A stretch of DNA of 41,250 nucleotides, taken from IMG/VR virus record IMGVR_UViG_3300037258_000395, positions 1 to 41,250 of that record; one strand, given 5' to 3'. The position numbers and the translations under genes are program-made. Below are positions 15,282-23,543 of this stretch, in pieces. The notes below the pieces were generated by a model that was not told where the DNA came from, made no database searches, and saw only the letters and a list, made by a program, of their open reading frames with translations. The first letter of the stretch is position 1; every line of letters begins with the position of its first letter. This stretch comes from a virus.

Positions 15282-17281
15282 GTGATAGTTCCATATGTCA
15301 AACGACCAGCATCTGACATCCAAAGCATCATCGCATGCAATACAACATTTCCATTTGAAACAGTTGGATCAACCATTTGCTCATCATCGAAATTGAATTC
15401 CAATTGGCAGAATTGACCAATTACCGAAGTGAAAGCTCGAACCCAAACTTTTCCCAAAACATCTGAATTTGGAGAAACAATATCAACCTCAAGAGCTGTA
15501 TTTGGATTTTCGTCTAAATAAACATTCATCGTGAAAACGGTCGTAGAGGCTTCTTCCAAGAATAAATCTACCCATTGAATTCTGATTTGATCTCCTTCTT
15601 GCAAGAAGGGATTGAATCTTTTCGTGGTGATGTTGAAATTATTTCGAATTGTTATGAAACCGCCTGAAATATAGGCTGTAAATCCTGTTGAATTTACGGT
15701 TATCCAATTTCCAGAAGAATCCAAAGTTTGAATTTGAAATGTATTCGTTGTCGGCATTGAAACACGATAAATGTTCCCATTTAATTGAGTCATTCCTACT
15801 ACACCGGTAATTTGAATTATAGTCCCAGTGCTCATGTTATGATTGGTGCTTGTTATGACTGCAGGGTTGGCCTGAGTGGCTGCTGTAATAGTGAGGGAAG
15901 GAGCATTTGAAATATCTCCTGAATTGTAGTTTTTAAAGACAAATCCCTGCTGATTTCCTGCAACGATTAAAGGGAAGTCAGATTGCAATTGCCCACTACT
16001 CCAAGCATAAGGAAAGTTCTGCCATTGCACTGCCAAATCGGCCCAAGTCGTGTCATTAAATGGCTGATAAGTTCCGAAGCAAGTGATGGAGTCGTTGAAA
16101 AATGAATATGATTGGTCAAGGTAATTATATACCAAAACCTTATTGGGAAATGTTGGATTTGAAGTTGAATTCGGAAAAGTCCAATAAACCAATTGACGAG
16201 AATAATCCCTAATTCCGTAAACACGTTTAGGTCCATCATTCCCATTATGAAAGTTAAAGACTTCATCTGGAATAATTTGGTCAATTCGTTTGACGCCGGT
16301 TGCATCGCATGAAATAATTCCGTAATTTCCAACAGCAATAATTCCTGCATCAAAAGGTATAATCGAAAATGTACTCTCAGCTCCGAAGTCTACGTTAATT
16401 CTTTCCCAAATGAATGGAAGTGTTTCATTTCCTGTATAGCGAAGTTGCCAAGTTGACCTTTCGAAAAAGACGATCAATGTGTCTTTGTAAAATTCAGCTG
16501 AAATAATTTGTTCTGAGGTTGGGGCATCAATAAAACCTCCTTTTCCGACTAGATCGCTTCGCCATGCATCTGCCTGATTTCCACCGGTGAATCCAGCTGG
16601 TACATTTGCATCATAATAAGGTGTTCCATTTTGACACCATCTAGCTCGTTGAGGGTAGTTAGTAAAAGCACCAAAGGCTGTCCCTTCATAGGTATTAAGC
16701 ATGATTAAACGATTTCTATATGAGACAATTAAAAGAGATCCCATCAAGAAATTTGAAGCATCAATCTGTGGTAAAAAATTTATCCAGCCTGTTCCATCAT
16801 ACCATCGAATTCCATCTCCATTTCCAGGAATAGTGGCAGTTGGAGTGCTTTGAAAACCTCGGACATTATTTGTGGTCCAAAATGCATCCAAATAATTCGT
16901 AGTCCAAAAGAAATCTGAATTTGTACCTGTCCAAGAAAATGCTGTTCCTGAAGTTTTATAAAATGAAATATCGACAAATAATTGGCTCGTATTTGAAAAG
17001 CGATTAGCCTTAATCGTATCGAATCCAATGAGCTGTTCCTCATTGATGGTCGTGAGTTCGCGAGTTCGAAGCCCCATAACTGGTAAGTTATTAAAAACTG
17101 GGGCGATTCCGCTTACCAATCTACCCAGAGGAAGAAAGCCCTGTCTTCTTTGAATTCTTCCACGAAACATGTAGCAGTCTTCCAAATCAGGATAGGCATC
17201 GTTTGGCAAAAGCCAAGGCTCCATATCCCTTTCAAGACCGGTCCGAACATTGGCTATGAGATATGGTTTTGCAGTGCTCAC
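15278..17281 (-). CDS. Tail hub / DNA stabilisation-type beta-propeller protein
   Basis: 667 aa from a GTG start overlapping the upstream stop (GTGA). Residues about 10-60 (LERDMEPWLLPNDAYPDLEDCYMFRGRIQRR..F) match the typical opening of P22 gp10-like packaged-DNA stabilisation proteins, in which a loop over a list of vertices is followed by propeller blades (NRLIMLNTYEG, KDTLIVFFERSTWQLRY, KVLVYNYLDQSYSFF). Residues about 470-545 are a small inserted domain (NPAVITSTNHNMSTGTIIQI) also present in the proteins at 19327 and 20206. The family closes the tail after DNA packaging and carries the needle or fibres. It is longer than P22 gp10 (about 470 aa), in part because of the insert. Confidence 0.72.
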   Translation of the reverse strand: MSTAKPYLIANVRTGLERDMEPWLLPNDAYPDLEDCYMFRGRIQRRQGFLPLGRLVSGIAPVFNNLPVMGLRTRELTTINEEQLIGFDTIKANRFSNTSQLFVDISFYKTSGTAFSWTGTNSDFFWTTNYLDAFWTTNNVRGFQSTPTATIPGNGDGIRWYDGTGWINFLPQIDASNFLMGSLLIVSYRNRLIMLNTYEGTAFGAFTNYPQRARWCQNGTPYYDANVPAGFTGGNQADAWRSDLVGKGGFIDAPTSEQIISAEFYKDTLIVFFERSTWQLRYTGNETLPFIWERINVDFGAESTFSIIPFDAGIIAVGNYGIISCDATGVKRIDQIIPDEVFNFHNGNDGPKRVYGIRDYSRQLVYWTFPNSTSNPTFPNKVLVYNYLDQSYSFFNDSITCFGTYQPFNDTTWADLAVQWQNFPYAWSSGQLQSDFPLIVAGNQQGFVFKNYNSGDISNAPSLTITAATQANPAVITSTNHNMSTGTIIQITGVVGMTQLNGNIYRVSMPTTNTFQIQTLDSSGNWITVNSTGFTAYISGGFITIRNNFNITTKRFNPFLQEGDQIRIQWVDLFLEEASTTVFTMNVYLDENPNTALEVDIVSPNSDVLGKVWVRAFTSVIGQFCQLEFNFDDEQMVDPTVSNGNVVLHAMMLWMSDAGRLTYGTIT

Positions 17282-17877
17282 GCTAGCGTACCGAAAAAGA
17301 CTACATCACAAGTTACTGGATCAACGAAAGCATTAACCTGATTTTGGATTGAGAAAGTAAAACTACCTATTGCTTTCGATTCTTGAGCAATCTTAATGGC
17401 GAAGCCTCCTACTGAAACACAATTTGGAACTGGAAGAGCTATATAGTTCCCAGATGTAAAATTTCTTGTGAAATTGACCTGAAAAACACCTTGAGCGAGG
17501 CGTGTTGTTGAAGAAACATTATAACTTCCTGGGAGAAGAGCCCCTGTATTATCAAAACTACAATAAGCAGCGGCAGTGATTCCACCTCCTGTTAATTGCT
17601 TTACATATGATGCTAGCGCTCCATCTTGATAATAGAGATCAGATGTAATCGTTGTTGGCGAGGCTTTTGTATAAAGGGAAGCTTTTGGAGTTGCTAGATT
17701 TGGATCAGCAATTGGAGCTATAAGACTGACTTGTGTATGTTCACCAGCTCCACTACTGTTAAAATTTACATGATTGACTTGCCAAGAAGTTGAAAGAGCC
17801 TGAAAGTTATTTAAAATATCGGCTTGACTAACACTAATTAAATCGGTGGATAAGGGTATATTTGCTTGAAAAGTCAT
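17278..17877 (-). CDS. Virion structural protein, fibre-like
   Basis: 199 aa. N-terminal helix (ISVSQADILNNFQALSTSW) then NHVNFNSSGAGEHTQVSL, a pattern found in many phage fibre-anchor or head-fibre proteins. The rest is beta-rich, ending VDPVTCDVVFFGTLA. It is the upstream partner of the hub gene (GTGA overlap). A spike or fibre attached to the neck is likely but unproven. Divergent 80-bp gap to the plus-strand gene at 17959. Confidence 0.72.
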   Translation of the reverse strand: MTFQANIPLSTDLISVSQADILNNFQALSTSWQVNHVNFNSSGAGEHTQVSLIAPIADPNLATPKASLYTKASPTTITSDLYYQDGALASYVKQLTGGGITAAAYCSFDNTGALLPGSYNVSSTTRLAQGVFQVNFTRNFTSGNYIALPVPNCVSVGGFAIKIAQESKAIGSFTFSIQNQVNAFVDPVTCDVVFFGTLA

Positions 17878-17958
17878 AGATGGGGCCTCAAATAAAGTTT
17901 ATACATTTACTTCATCGTAACACTATGCTAAAATAGGTGCAATTTATGAAGTGTGTGT

Positions 17959-18195
17959 ATGGTAAAAGAACTTGAGGCTTTTGCGCTTAGAATCAAGGCT
18001 GCTGTATTGGATGACAATACTGAACCACATGAAGTCTGGCATTTGATGATGAGACTTAAAGAATTTCAAGAAAAATATGGCACAGAAATTTTGAGTTCAT
18101 ATTTAGATTTACAAGAAAGCAAAGATTTGGCCTCTAAATTATTTCAAAATATAAGAAATCATTTAGATGAAGAAATTGCAAAAACTAAAAACTAG
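17959..18195 (+). CDS. Small helical protein (moron)
   Basis: 78 aa from the ATG at 17959; a GTG two codons upstream is possible. Helical and charged (ELEAFALRIKAAVLDDN; LQESKDLASKLFQNIRNHL). It is alone on the plus strand between two minus-strand structural genes and overlaps the 3' end of the adaptor gene by 11 bp. A TATGCT/TAAAAT -10-like stretch is seen just upstream at about 17925-17936. This is moron-style placement. Function unknown. Confidence 0.62.
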   Translation: MVKELEAFALRIKAAVLDDNTEPHEVWHLMMRLKEFQEKYGTEILSSYLDLQESKDLASKLFQNIRNHLDEEIAKTKN

Positions 18196-19330
18196 AAAAA
18201 TTGTTTCCAAAAGGAAATTGGCCTGGTCCCTGTTGTTCCGTATAGATAGTTGCTGTCCTTTCCGAAGTCTGTTGAACAATCGTTCTTCGCAAAACTAAAT
18301 TCATTTGTTCATCTAAAAGAGGTCTGAATTTAGCCATGCTTTCCATATCAGCATTGTCAGCGAAAATCTTATCTGCTGCTCCATAAGCCAGTAATTGCCA
18401 CCATTCAGTGAGCTGAGGTGTCAAAGTCCCATCAAAAGTTCCATCGGGATTTACTGTGAAACTTATTGGGTATTTATAAACTTCAAATGAAACCGTGTAC
18501 GCTTGATCAGGAATGGGATAAAGTAAGATCTGATCTTGAAAAAACATAGCACAATTAGGTCTCGAAGGAACATAGGGAATATATTGAGCATTGATAGGAT
18601 TTCCTGCAGGAATAGGTGAACTAAAACCACTTGGCGATGAGAAAATCTCTAGAGCGCCTGTTGTGTAATTTATGCTTCCTCTAGCCACTAAAACGTCTGT
18701 TGAAGGATCTGAAGGATCAAAAAGATTGCCTTGTCCATCATCTACAAGTGAAACCGTAGTAGGGATACCTGATGTGGCATTGGGAGCACCTTGAGCTGTA
18801 ATTAGGACATTCCATTGAAGAAACTTTGCTGGGACGGGATTCGTAACAGAATTGGAATATGCTCCTGGTGGATTAGCTTTAAATCCTGGAAGAATGAACA
18901 TTTGAGATGATGTAGAGCTCGTTAGAGGCGTACTTGGACTATTTTCATTTAAAAAACTACCAACATAAGGCCCTACCGTTCCATTTCCAGTATAAACAGA
19001 ATTTTGCTCAAAGTTCAGCTGTGGATTAATTCGGAAGAAATTTTGTCTGCTTTGCGTCATATAAGTCTGATATCCGGCTATAAAGACAGGAGGCATAGCA
19101 GTGATATAGACATCGGTTGGAAAGTCATAAGCAGGGATATTTGCTTGTGTTAGGAACTCATAATTATATCGGAGAGAAATCAGCTTCAAATGTTCAGGCA
19201 TGTCATAGACATAGAAGGTATTTACATATTTGATGATTTCGACATCTGAAATTTGAGCTTGAGAAGGTCTTCCAGTGACTCTTCTAACTTTCGAAATGAT
19301 ATCTGATAAAGTGTTTGGTAATGCGCTCAT
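18185..19330 (-). CDS. Head-tail adaptor/connector-type protein
   Basis: 381 aa. The opening LSDIISKVRRVTGRPSQAQI, then SDVEIIKYVNTFYVYDMPEHLKL, matches the N-terminal helical motif of phage adaptor proteins that bind the portal ring (P22 gp4-like). A beta-rich middle (about 90-270) and a C-terminal helical end (LAYGAADKIFADNADMESMAKF) complete it. It is much longer than P22 gp4 (about 166 aa), so the middle is an insertion or a different subfamily. Coupled by ATGA to the 115-aa gene upstream. Confidence 0.72.
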   Translation of the reverse strand: MSALPNTLSDIISKVRRVTGRPSQAQISDVEIIKYVNTFYVYDMPEHLKLISLRYNYEFLTQANIPAYDFPTDVYITAMPPVFIAGYQTYMTQSRQNFFRINPQLNFEQNSVYTGNGTVGPYVGSFLNENSPSTPLTSSTSSQMFILPGFKANPPGAYSNSVTNPVPAKFLQWNVLITAQGAPNATSGIPTTVSLVDDGQGNLFDPSDPSTDVLVARGSINYTTGALEIFSSPSGFSSPIPAGNPINAQYIPYVPSRPNCAMFFQDQILLYPIPDQAYTVSFEVYKYPISFTVNPDGTFDGTLTPQLTEWWQLLAYGAADKIFADNADMESMAKFRPLLDEQMNLVLRRTIVQQTSERTATIYTEQQGPGQFPFGNNFSSF

Positions 19331-19674
19331 GGCGATGGCCCTCCAATGGGGATAAGTAGATTTCTTTCTACGTTTTTAAGAGTAGAAGCCACCTCTCCGA
19401 CGGGTACTACTTGAGGAACTTGTAGAGTAGTTCCAATAACAAAACGATCAAAAGGGATTGTGTTTTGATTGATAGAAAACGATGTAGGACTTAGGACAAT
19501 GATTGTGTAGGTATTACCAATCAGTTGTTGCATTCCAAATGCAGGTCCAAAGAAAAACTGTACTATCAAACCAGAGTAGTAGCCATGAGGATTTGCCGTC
19601 GTGACTACACCCGGGTTTGCGTTCGTAATCGAACTTATTATATTATAATTTGGCTGCCAAACAGGGGTGACCAC
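19327..19674 (-). CDS. Small virion protein with repeated FCCH-like domain
   Basis: 115 aa from a GTG two bases before the upstream stop. Almost the whole protein is one small beta domain (NANPGVVTTANPHGYYSG then GMQQLIGNTYTIIVLSPTSF). The same domain occurs in the hub protein at 15278 and in the 362-aa protein at 20206. In database annotation such phage domains are often labelled ubiquitin-activating E1 FCCH-like, a structural resemblance, not ubiquitin function. Probably part of the neck or tail. Confidence 0.7.
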   Translation of the reverse strand: MVTPVWQPNYNIISSITNANPGVVTTANPHGYYSGLIVQFFFGPAFGMQQLIGNTYTIIVLSPTSFSINQNTIPFDRFVIGTTLQVPQVVPVGEVASTLKNVERNLLIPIGGPSP

Positions 19675-19675
19675 T

Positions 19676-20161
19676 TTAAGCTACGGCTCCCATATGGTCA
19701 TAGCTAAAACCATACCGTTTTACACGTTTTGTGATAGCCACAGTTGGAACTACAGTCCCACCAGTATCAATTCCCTGTTTAAAATCATCAGCATGATCCA
19801 TTTTCCAACCATGTACGCCATATTGACAGGTTCCAATGAGTTGTGATCCTTTATTAGGATTATCAACAGCGCCAACGGAAACATCTTGGCCGTTTAGAAA
19901 TCTTGCTACATAGAGAGGAACTTGATAACTTTCTCCATCTTTCATTGTCTTTGTAAAGACAGGAACTCCAGGATACTTTCTTATAGTAATCGTGGCTGAT
20001 GCTCCAGGCGTTTCAAAACATAGAAAAGTTCCTTGAACCAATTTCGTTTCTTCAGCGATCAATTCTTTGATCTTATCTTTAGCCAGCTCTTTAGTCTCTT
20101 TTGAGACATGCAAACCACTAATTGGGGTCACTGCAGCTGCTATATTTAAATTCTTAGCCAT
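19676..20161 (-). CDS. Conserved-type phage structural protein
   Basis: 161 aa. N-terminal helical half (KETKELAKDKIKELIAEETKLV) and a basic C-terminus with KRVKRYGFSYDHMGAVA. Proteins with a RYGFSY.H ending lie between coat and adaptor genes in related podovirus-like genomes and are usually annotated hypothetical. The region PLYVARFLNGQDVSVG is typical. Preceded by a hairpin at 20180-20195 that may reduce its expression relative to coat. Role may be head completion; this is inference. Confidence 0.7.
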   Translation of the reverse strand: MAKNLNIAAAVTPISGLHVSKETKELAKDKIKELIAEETKLVQGTFLCFETPGASATITIRKYPGVPVFTKTMKDGESYQVPLYVARFLNGQDVSVGAVDNPNKGSQLIGTCQYGVHGWKMDHADDFKQGIDTGGTVVPTVAITKRVKRYGFSYDHMGAVA

Positions 20162-20179
20162 TTTTTCTCCTTAATTAAA

Positions 20180-20195
20180 GGGGGATTTCTCCCCC
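20180..20195 (-). terminator. GC hairpin after the coat gene pair (attenuator)
   Basis: On the minus strand GGGGGA and TCCCCC pair around a GAAA tetraloop and are followed by TTTAATT. It lies in the 44-bp gap between the decoration-type gene and the 161-aa gene. With a short T-tract it probably acts as a partial terminator or an mRNA 3'-end stabiliser, keeping the coat genes at higher level than the neck genes. Confidence 0.6.
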
Positions 20196-20205
20196 TAGAT
20201 TTTAA

Positions 20206-21294
20206 CTAACTATTTACTGCACCACGCCATGCGAACCAACGGATGACATCGTTTGCGACGCCATATACATTAGATCCTAGTTGCATGATTGCTGAACTTG
20301 TGTTCCGCGTTCTGTCATCTAGGAGGTTTTGTGGATTCACAAGACCTGCTGACGTCGTAGCAGCTTCACCAACTGGCTCTACAAAAGGTTGTTGAACACC
20401 TGTTGCAGCAACTGCAGACGTTGGGAACGCAAAAGTCGTCCCCGTGCTATTAATATTTACAGTAATTGTGTTACTGATAGCTGGGGATGAGTTATCCGCA
20501 GTATTAATAGCAGTGATCGTTGCAGCTACAATTTGTGCGCTAGTAGAAGCTGTACCCAAAACACCAACATTTACGAATGGATTAGATCCAGCCGAAATAA
20601 AGGAATTAGGAATATAGATTCTTACTGCTTGACCAACTGTGAAGTTGTTCGTTTCAGCTAAAGTGATGATAGTACTATTTCCAGCACCAGCTACGCCTAA
20701 AGCGGTCGCTGTTCCAGCATTAGTAATTCTCATTCTTCGTGGATAAAATGCAGCTGAGTAGTTTGCTTTTCTAGCAACTACGTTAGTCGCAGCAGCAGCA
20801 AAACCAGAAGCGTCCAAATAACCCAATGTGAATGTGTTAGTTGTAACAGCTGTTATGGTAAATGCGAAACCTGCGATCTGAAGCATTCCAGTGGTGTTAG
20901 TCAGAAGAACTGTATCTCCAACACTATATCCATGAGAAGTTACCGTTACTACGGCTGGATCAGCAGCAGTAATAGCGCTTCCTGTTTTAGCAGCTTGCAA
21001 AGATGGTCCTTGTGGATCTATTAATGTAAATCCATTGGTAGTTACCATGTTTGTTGTGATAGCAGAAGCAGAACCACTTACTCGGTTTTTAACAAAGGCA
21101 GCCCCTGGGAGCATGTCTTTGAACCAATAAGCTTGCAGCATATCTGTATCAGCAGATGCTAAACCGAATTGGGTTTCATCCCAAATTTCGAATTTAAGCA
21201 AATCTCCAAAACCTGGAATAGGAATCAAAATATTAGCAGCTGTAGAAGCTTGCGTTACGACTCCTGTCAGGGCAGATGCGTATGAATATGACAT
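20206..21294 (-). CDS. Capsid-associated (decoration-type) structural protein
   Basis: 362 aa, preceded by AAGGAG. Ala/Thr-rich and beta-rich. N-terminal part IPGFGDLLKFEIWDETQFG, middle FCCH-like domain at about residues 108-175 (ADPAVVTVTSHGYSVGDTV), then other beta segments and a C-terminal WFAWRGAVNS. It lies 10 bp after the major coat gene and before the hairpin terminator, so it is probably made in large amounts. Such position suggests a decoration or head-fibre protein. A minor coat role is also possible. Confidence 0.7.
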   Translation of the reverse strand: MSYSYASALTGVVTQASTAANILIPIPGFGDLLKFEIWDETQFGLASADTDMLQAYWFKDMLPGAAFVKNRVSGSASAITTNMVTTNGFTLIDPQGPSLQAAKTGSAITAADPAVVTVTSHGYSVGDTVLLTNTTGMLQIAGFAFTITAVTTNTFTLGYLDASGFAAAATNVVARKANYSAAFYPRRMRITNAGTATALGVAGAGNSTIITLAETNNFTVGQAVRIYIPNSFISAGSNPFVNVGVLGTASTSAQIVAATITAINTADNSSPAISNTITVNINSTGTTFAFPTSAVAATGVQQPFVEPVGEAATTSAGLVNPQNLLDDRTRNTSSAIMQLGSNVYGVANDVIRWFAWRGAVNS

Positions 21295-21304
21295 AGTTAT
21301 CTCC

Positions 21305-22255
21305 TTATGATGACAGGGTGCAACGAAGATTGAACACCCAGGTATCGTTTGTTATTCTTGGAACTTCGGCAAATTTGTAACCAACAGAGGCGTTGAGAGC
21401 CAATGGTGAATCATAAATAGGCGGACGATAGATGAATTGAGCGCTATATCCATCTTGTTCGATAGAGCAATAAGCCTCTCTACCTACGCAGAAGATGTTA
21501 TAAACGTTCGCACCTAATAGAGAAGCATTTGGTGTAATGCTACCAATTGAGGAAAGGAGGAAACGGATGTTAGCCACAGTTCCCCACTCTGAGTCCAGAG
21601 TAGAAGATTGTTGTGGATAGTTCCATTTTTGGATGAATCCAGAAACATTGTCCACCTGTCCGATAAGATCAGTATGTCCAAGGCCAAAGTACGCATCACG
21701 TACTGGAGCTGTTCCAAATTTATCTTCTCCGCCAACTCCTGTTAAGAAGGAATAAGCATTATTTCCACGAAGAGTTCTTACAACTGTATCAACGTCTGAG
21801 CGAGTGATTTCAGTAGGATTATCTCCATCTGTTCCGCCAACGCAGTTAATGAATGACGCAGTTGATGCGAGCATAGAGCTCATCAATTGGTCTTCAGTTT
21901 GACGTAAGGATACGCCTAAACGTTGAGTCGCTTCATTCAAGACTGGGTCTTGGTTCTGAAGAGTTACTTGTTCGTTAAGGAGAATGTAAGTACCATAAAA
22001 ATCCATCTGTGCATCAATATTCACCGAGGTGAGTTGTTGCGGAGGTGGTGTGATTCCAGAATTCCCTAGGGGAACTGGAGCTGTAGCAAGGGGATTATAC
22101 CGTCTCATTCTGAGAGTAGTACCACCATTGCGAGGCATAGCCTTAAGATCTGCGGGGATCTTATGGATCATGTACGGAACCGGTACTGAGAGCAGTTTAA
22201 AGCTAAAGCTTTGCTGCACTGGTGCCGGAAGCACACTTGTTGTCGTAATAGACAT
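21305..22255 (-). CDS. Major capsid protein, N4-gp56-like family
   Basis: 316 aa. The pattern of the N4 gp56-type HK97-fold coat is visible: an N-terminal arm, PRNGGTTLRMRRYNPL, a TPPPQQLTSVNIDAQMDFYGTY-like strand and E-loop region, then QDPVLNEATQRLGVSLRQTEDQL as the spine helix, SDVDTVVRTLRGNNA, and a C-terminal YKFAEVPRITNDTW. Length is within the usual range for this family. It follows the scaffold gene by 26 bp. It assembles the icosahedral shell around the scaffold. Confidence 0.85.
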   Translation of the reverse strand: MSITTTSVLPAPVQQSFSFKLLSVPVPYMIHKIPADLKAMPRNGGTTLRMRRYNPLATAPVPLGNSGITPPPQQLTSVNIDAQMDFYGTYILLNEQVTLQNQDPVLNEATQRLGVSLRQTEDQLMSSMLASTASFINCVGGTDGDNPTEITRSDVDTVVRTLRGNNAYSFLTGVGGEDKFGTAPVRDAYFGLGHTDLIGQVDNVSGFIQKWNYPQQSSTLDSEWGTVANIRFLLSSIGSITPNASLLGANVYNIFCVGREAYCSIEQDGYSAQFIYRPPIYDSPLALNASVGYKFAEVPRITNDTWVFNLRCTLSS

Positions 22256-22281
22256 TGTTTGTTCCTATTTATGAACCAGGA

Positions 22282-23001
22282 TCAAAATCCTTTACGCGCT
22301 CTTTCCATTTCTTCCCATAAGCTCTTTTTCAACTCGGGAGTAAGACCATTTTCAAACATATGAGCATTGCCGATGGCACTAGATTTAGTGACAGACTGAA
22401 CGGATAGAGGCTTCTGTGAATTAGTGATAGCTTTCTGTTTTTCTTTCGAGTTATCTTTAACCACTTCTTCTCCTATTCCTAATCTTTTCATTAACTTATA
22501 GGCCGCAATACCCTGACTGTATTGGTCGGTATTTTGCGCTAAGGACATTGCAAGTTCTGGTTCGGTTTCTTTTAAAAGTTCAATATTTTCGCGTGTAACC
22601 ACTTGAGCAAAGTCATTGAATTTTTGATTTAGTCGATCTTCTACAGTTGCGTTTTCACGCTCACGGATGACTCTTGAGGCAATTTCTTCGGCCATTTTTG
22701 CAGCCAGCTTTTTTGCTTGGCCTTTAGTGACGATATCTTCGTCGCCGAGTTTGTCTAGTTCATCAACTTCTGGGGCTTTTTGGGGCCCTTTTAACTGTGA
22801 GATCAATTCATCTTGTTCTTTGGCTCTTCGCTCTAGTTCTTGCATTTTGCGTCTGGTTTCTTTCCAATTGCGATCTTGGTCTTCCGACTTTTTCGCAAAG
22901 GACTCCGCCTTCTGCTTTTCTTCTGCACCTTCATTAGACTCAGTTGGGGGGACAACTTCGGCCACTTCTGGCTCTACACCCTCATTATTTTCATCTGGCA
23001 T
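22282..23001 (-). CDS. Scaffolding protein
   Basis: 239 aa from the ATG at 23001, which follows AAAGGA at the usual distance. Two upstream in-frame ATGs (23007, 23106) are less likely, and the latter would read through a predicted leader RNA structure. The protein is highly charged. It has an acidic N-terminus (DENNEGVEPEVAEVVPPTE), a coiled coil (RRKMQELERRAKEQDELISQL), and a basic C-terminal helix (LKKSLWEEMERARKGF) of the type that binds coat. Composition and location between the portal-side genes and coat support scaffold. It directs procapsid assembly and exits before packaging. Confidence 0.82.
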   Translation of the reverse strand: MPDENNEGVEPEVAEVVPPTESNEGAEEKQKAESFAKKSEDQDRNWKETRRKMQELERRAKEQDELISQLKGPQKAPEVDELDKLGDEDIVTKGQAKKLAAKMAEEIASRVIRERENATVEDRLNQKFNDFAQVVTRENIELLKETEPELAMSLAQNTDQYSQGIAAYKLMKRLGIGEEVVKDNSKEKQKAITNSQKPLSVQSVTKSSAIGNAHMFENGLTPELKKSLWEEMERARKGF

Positions 23002-23047
23002 GTGCATTCCTTTGAGATGGCGAATCTCTTTTCTGCCTATAAGTGAA

Positions 23048-23101
23048 GTCGATAACCTTGCGCAGGTTGTGCGAGTAGCCGTCGATGCAGCTACTATCAA
23101 C
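23048..23101 (-). ncRNA. Predicted three-way-junction RNA in the scaffold/coat leader
   Basis: Outer stem 48-54 with 95-101 (GTCGATA/TATCAAC, one G-U on the transcript strand). Arm one is 61-64 with 70-73 (CGCA/TGCG, 5-base loop). Arm two is 74-79 with 90-95 (AGTAGC/GCTACT, 10-base loop, one base competing with the outer stem). The stretch is visibly richer in GC than its surroundings. It falls between a promoter-like sequence (23113-23141) and the scaffold start, so it would lie in the 5' UTR. Drawn by eye; not matched to a known RNA family. Confidence 0.4.
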
Positions 23102-23112
23102 TTCAAATTTCA

Positions 23113-23141
23113 ATTTGATAGATAGAGCAATAAGATGTCAA
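23113..23141 (-). promoter_or_regulatory. Candidate promoter for scaffold-coat-neck genes
   Basis: On the minus strand TTGACA (23141-23136) is a perfect -35 box. A 17-bp spacer leads to TCAAAT, with an overlapping TATCAA at 15 bp. It is about 110 bp upstream of the scaffold start and is back to back with the rightward promoter at 23157. Confidence 0.55.
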
Positions 23142-23156
23142 ATAATTTTTATAGAT

Positions 23157-23185
23157 TTGAGATAATAGAGAGAGATTGTTAAGAT
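23157..23185 (+). promoter_or_regulatory. Sigma70-like promoter for plus-strand pair
   Basis: TTGAGA, a 17-bp spacer and TAAGAT. An AGAGGTGA ribosome site and the ATG at 23202 follow. It drives the two-gene plus-strand island 23202-23809. Confidence 0.55.
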
Positions 23186-23201
23186 AGTAAGAGGTGAAAA
23201 A

Positions 23202-23543
23202 ATGCGATTAGCTGAATTAAAAAGAAGAAAAGAAAATGCCGATTGGTTGTGGAATTTTACATTTGAAAGAGCAAAGGCAGGGGAAGCCACCCAAGAAGAA
23301 TTAAAAATGGCGATAGGTTTTTGTAATGATGTAGAAAATGAAATTAGTGTTCTTGAATGGAGGGAATACAAAGACAAAACATCAAAGGATAGTCCTAATC
23401 TTCAGAAATACTTTCATGGATATGCATGGTATAGAACCGAAGATTCCAGGCTTTTCATTTCAAATGGCGACAAATTCATTTCTCAGACATTGCCATATGA
23501 GGCTATTTCTTTTGATCAAATGGATAAAATTAAAGGTGATTGA
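23202..23543 (+). CDS. Hypothetical protein
   Basis: 113 aa, preceded by AGAGGTGA. N-terminal half is basic and helical (MRLAELKRRKENADWLW; GEATQEELKMAIGFCNDVENE). The C-terminal half has aromatic, beta-like sequence (YFHGYAWYRTEDSRLFISNG). No family recognised. It has its own promoter and lies in a plus-strand island between scaffold and the 174-aa gene, so it is probably cargo rather than structural. Confidence 0.68.
   Translation: MRLAELKRRKENADWLWNFTFERAKAGEATQEELKMAIGFCNDVENEISVLEWREYKDKTSKDSPNLQKYFHGYAWYRTEDSRLFISNGDKFISQTLPYEAISFDQMDKIKGD

Noticed and set aside
15278-19674. Ubiquitin-related function for the FCCH-like domains
   Set aside because: The label reflects a small beta-fold resemblance. 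There is no E1 adenylation or catalytic part, and the context is virion structural.
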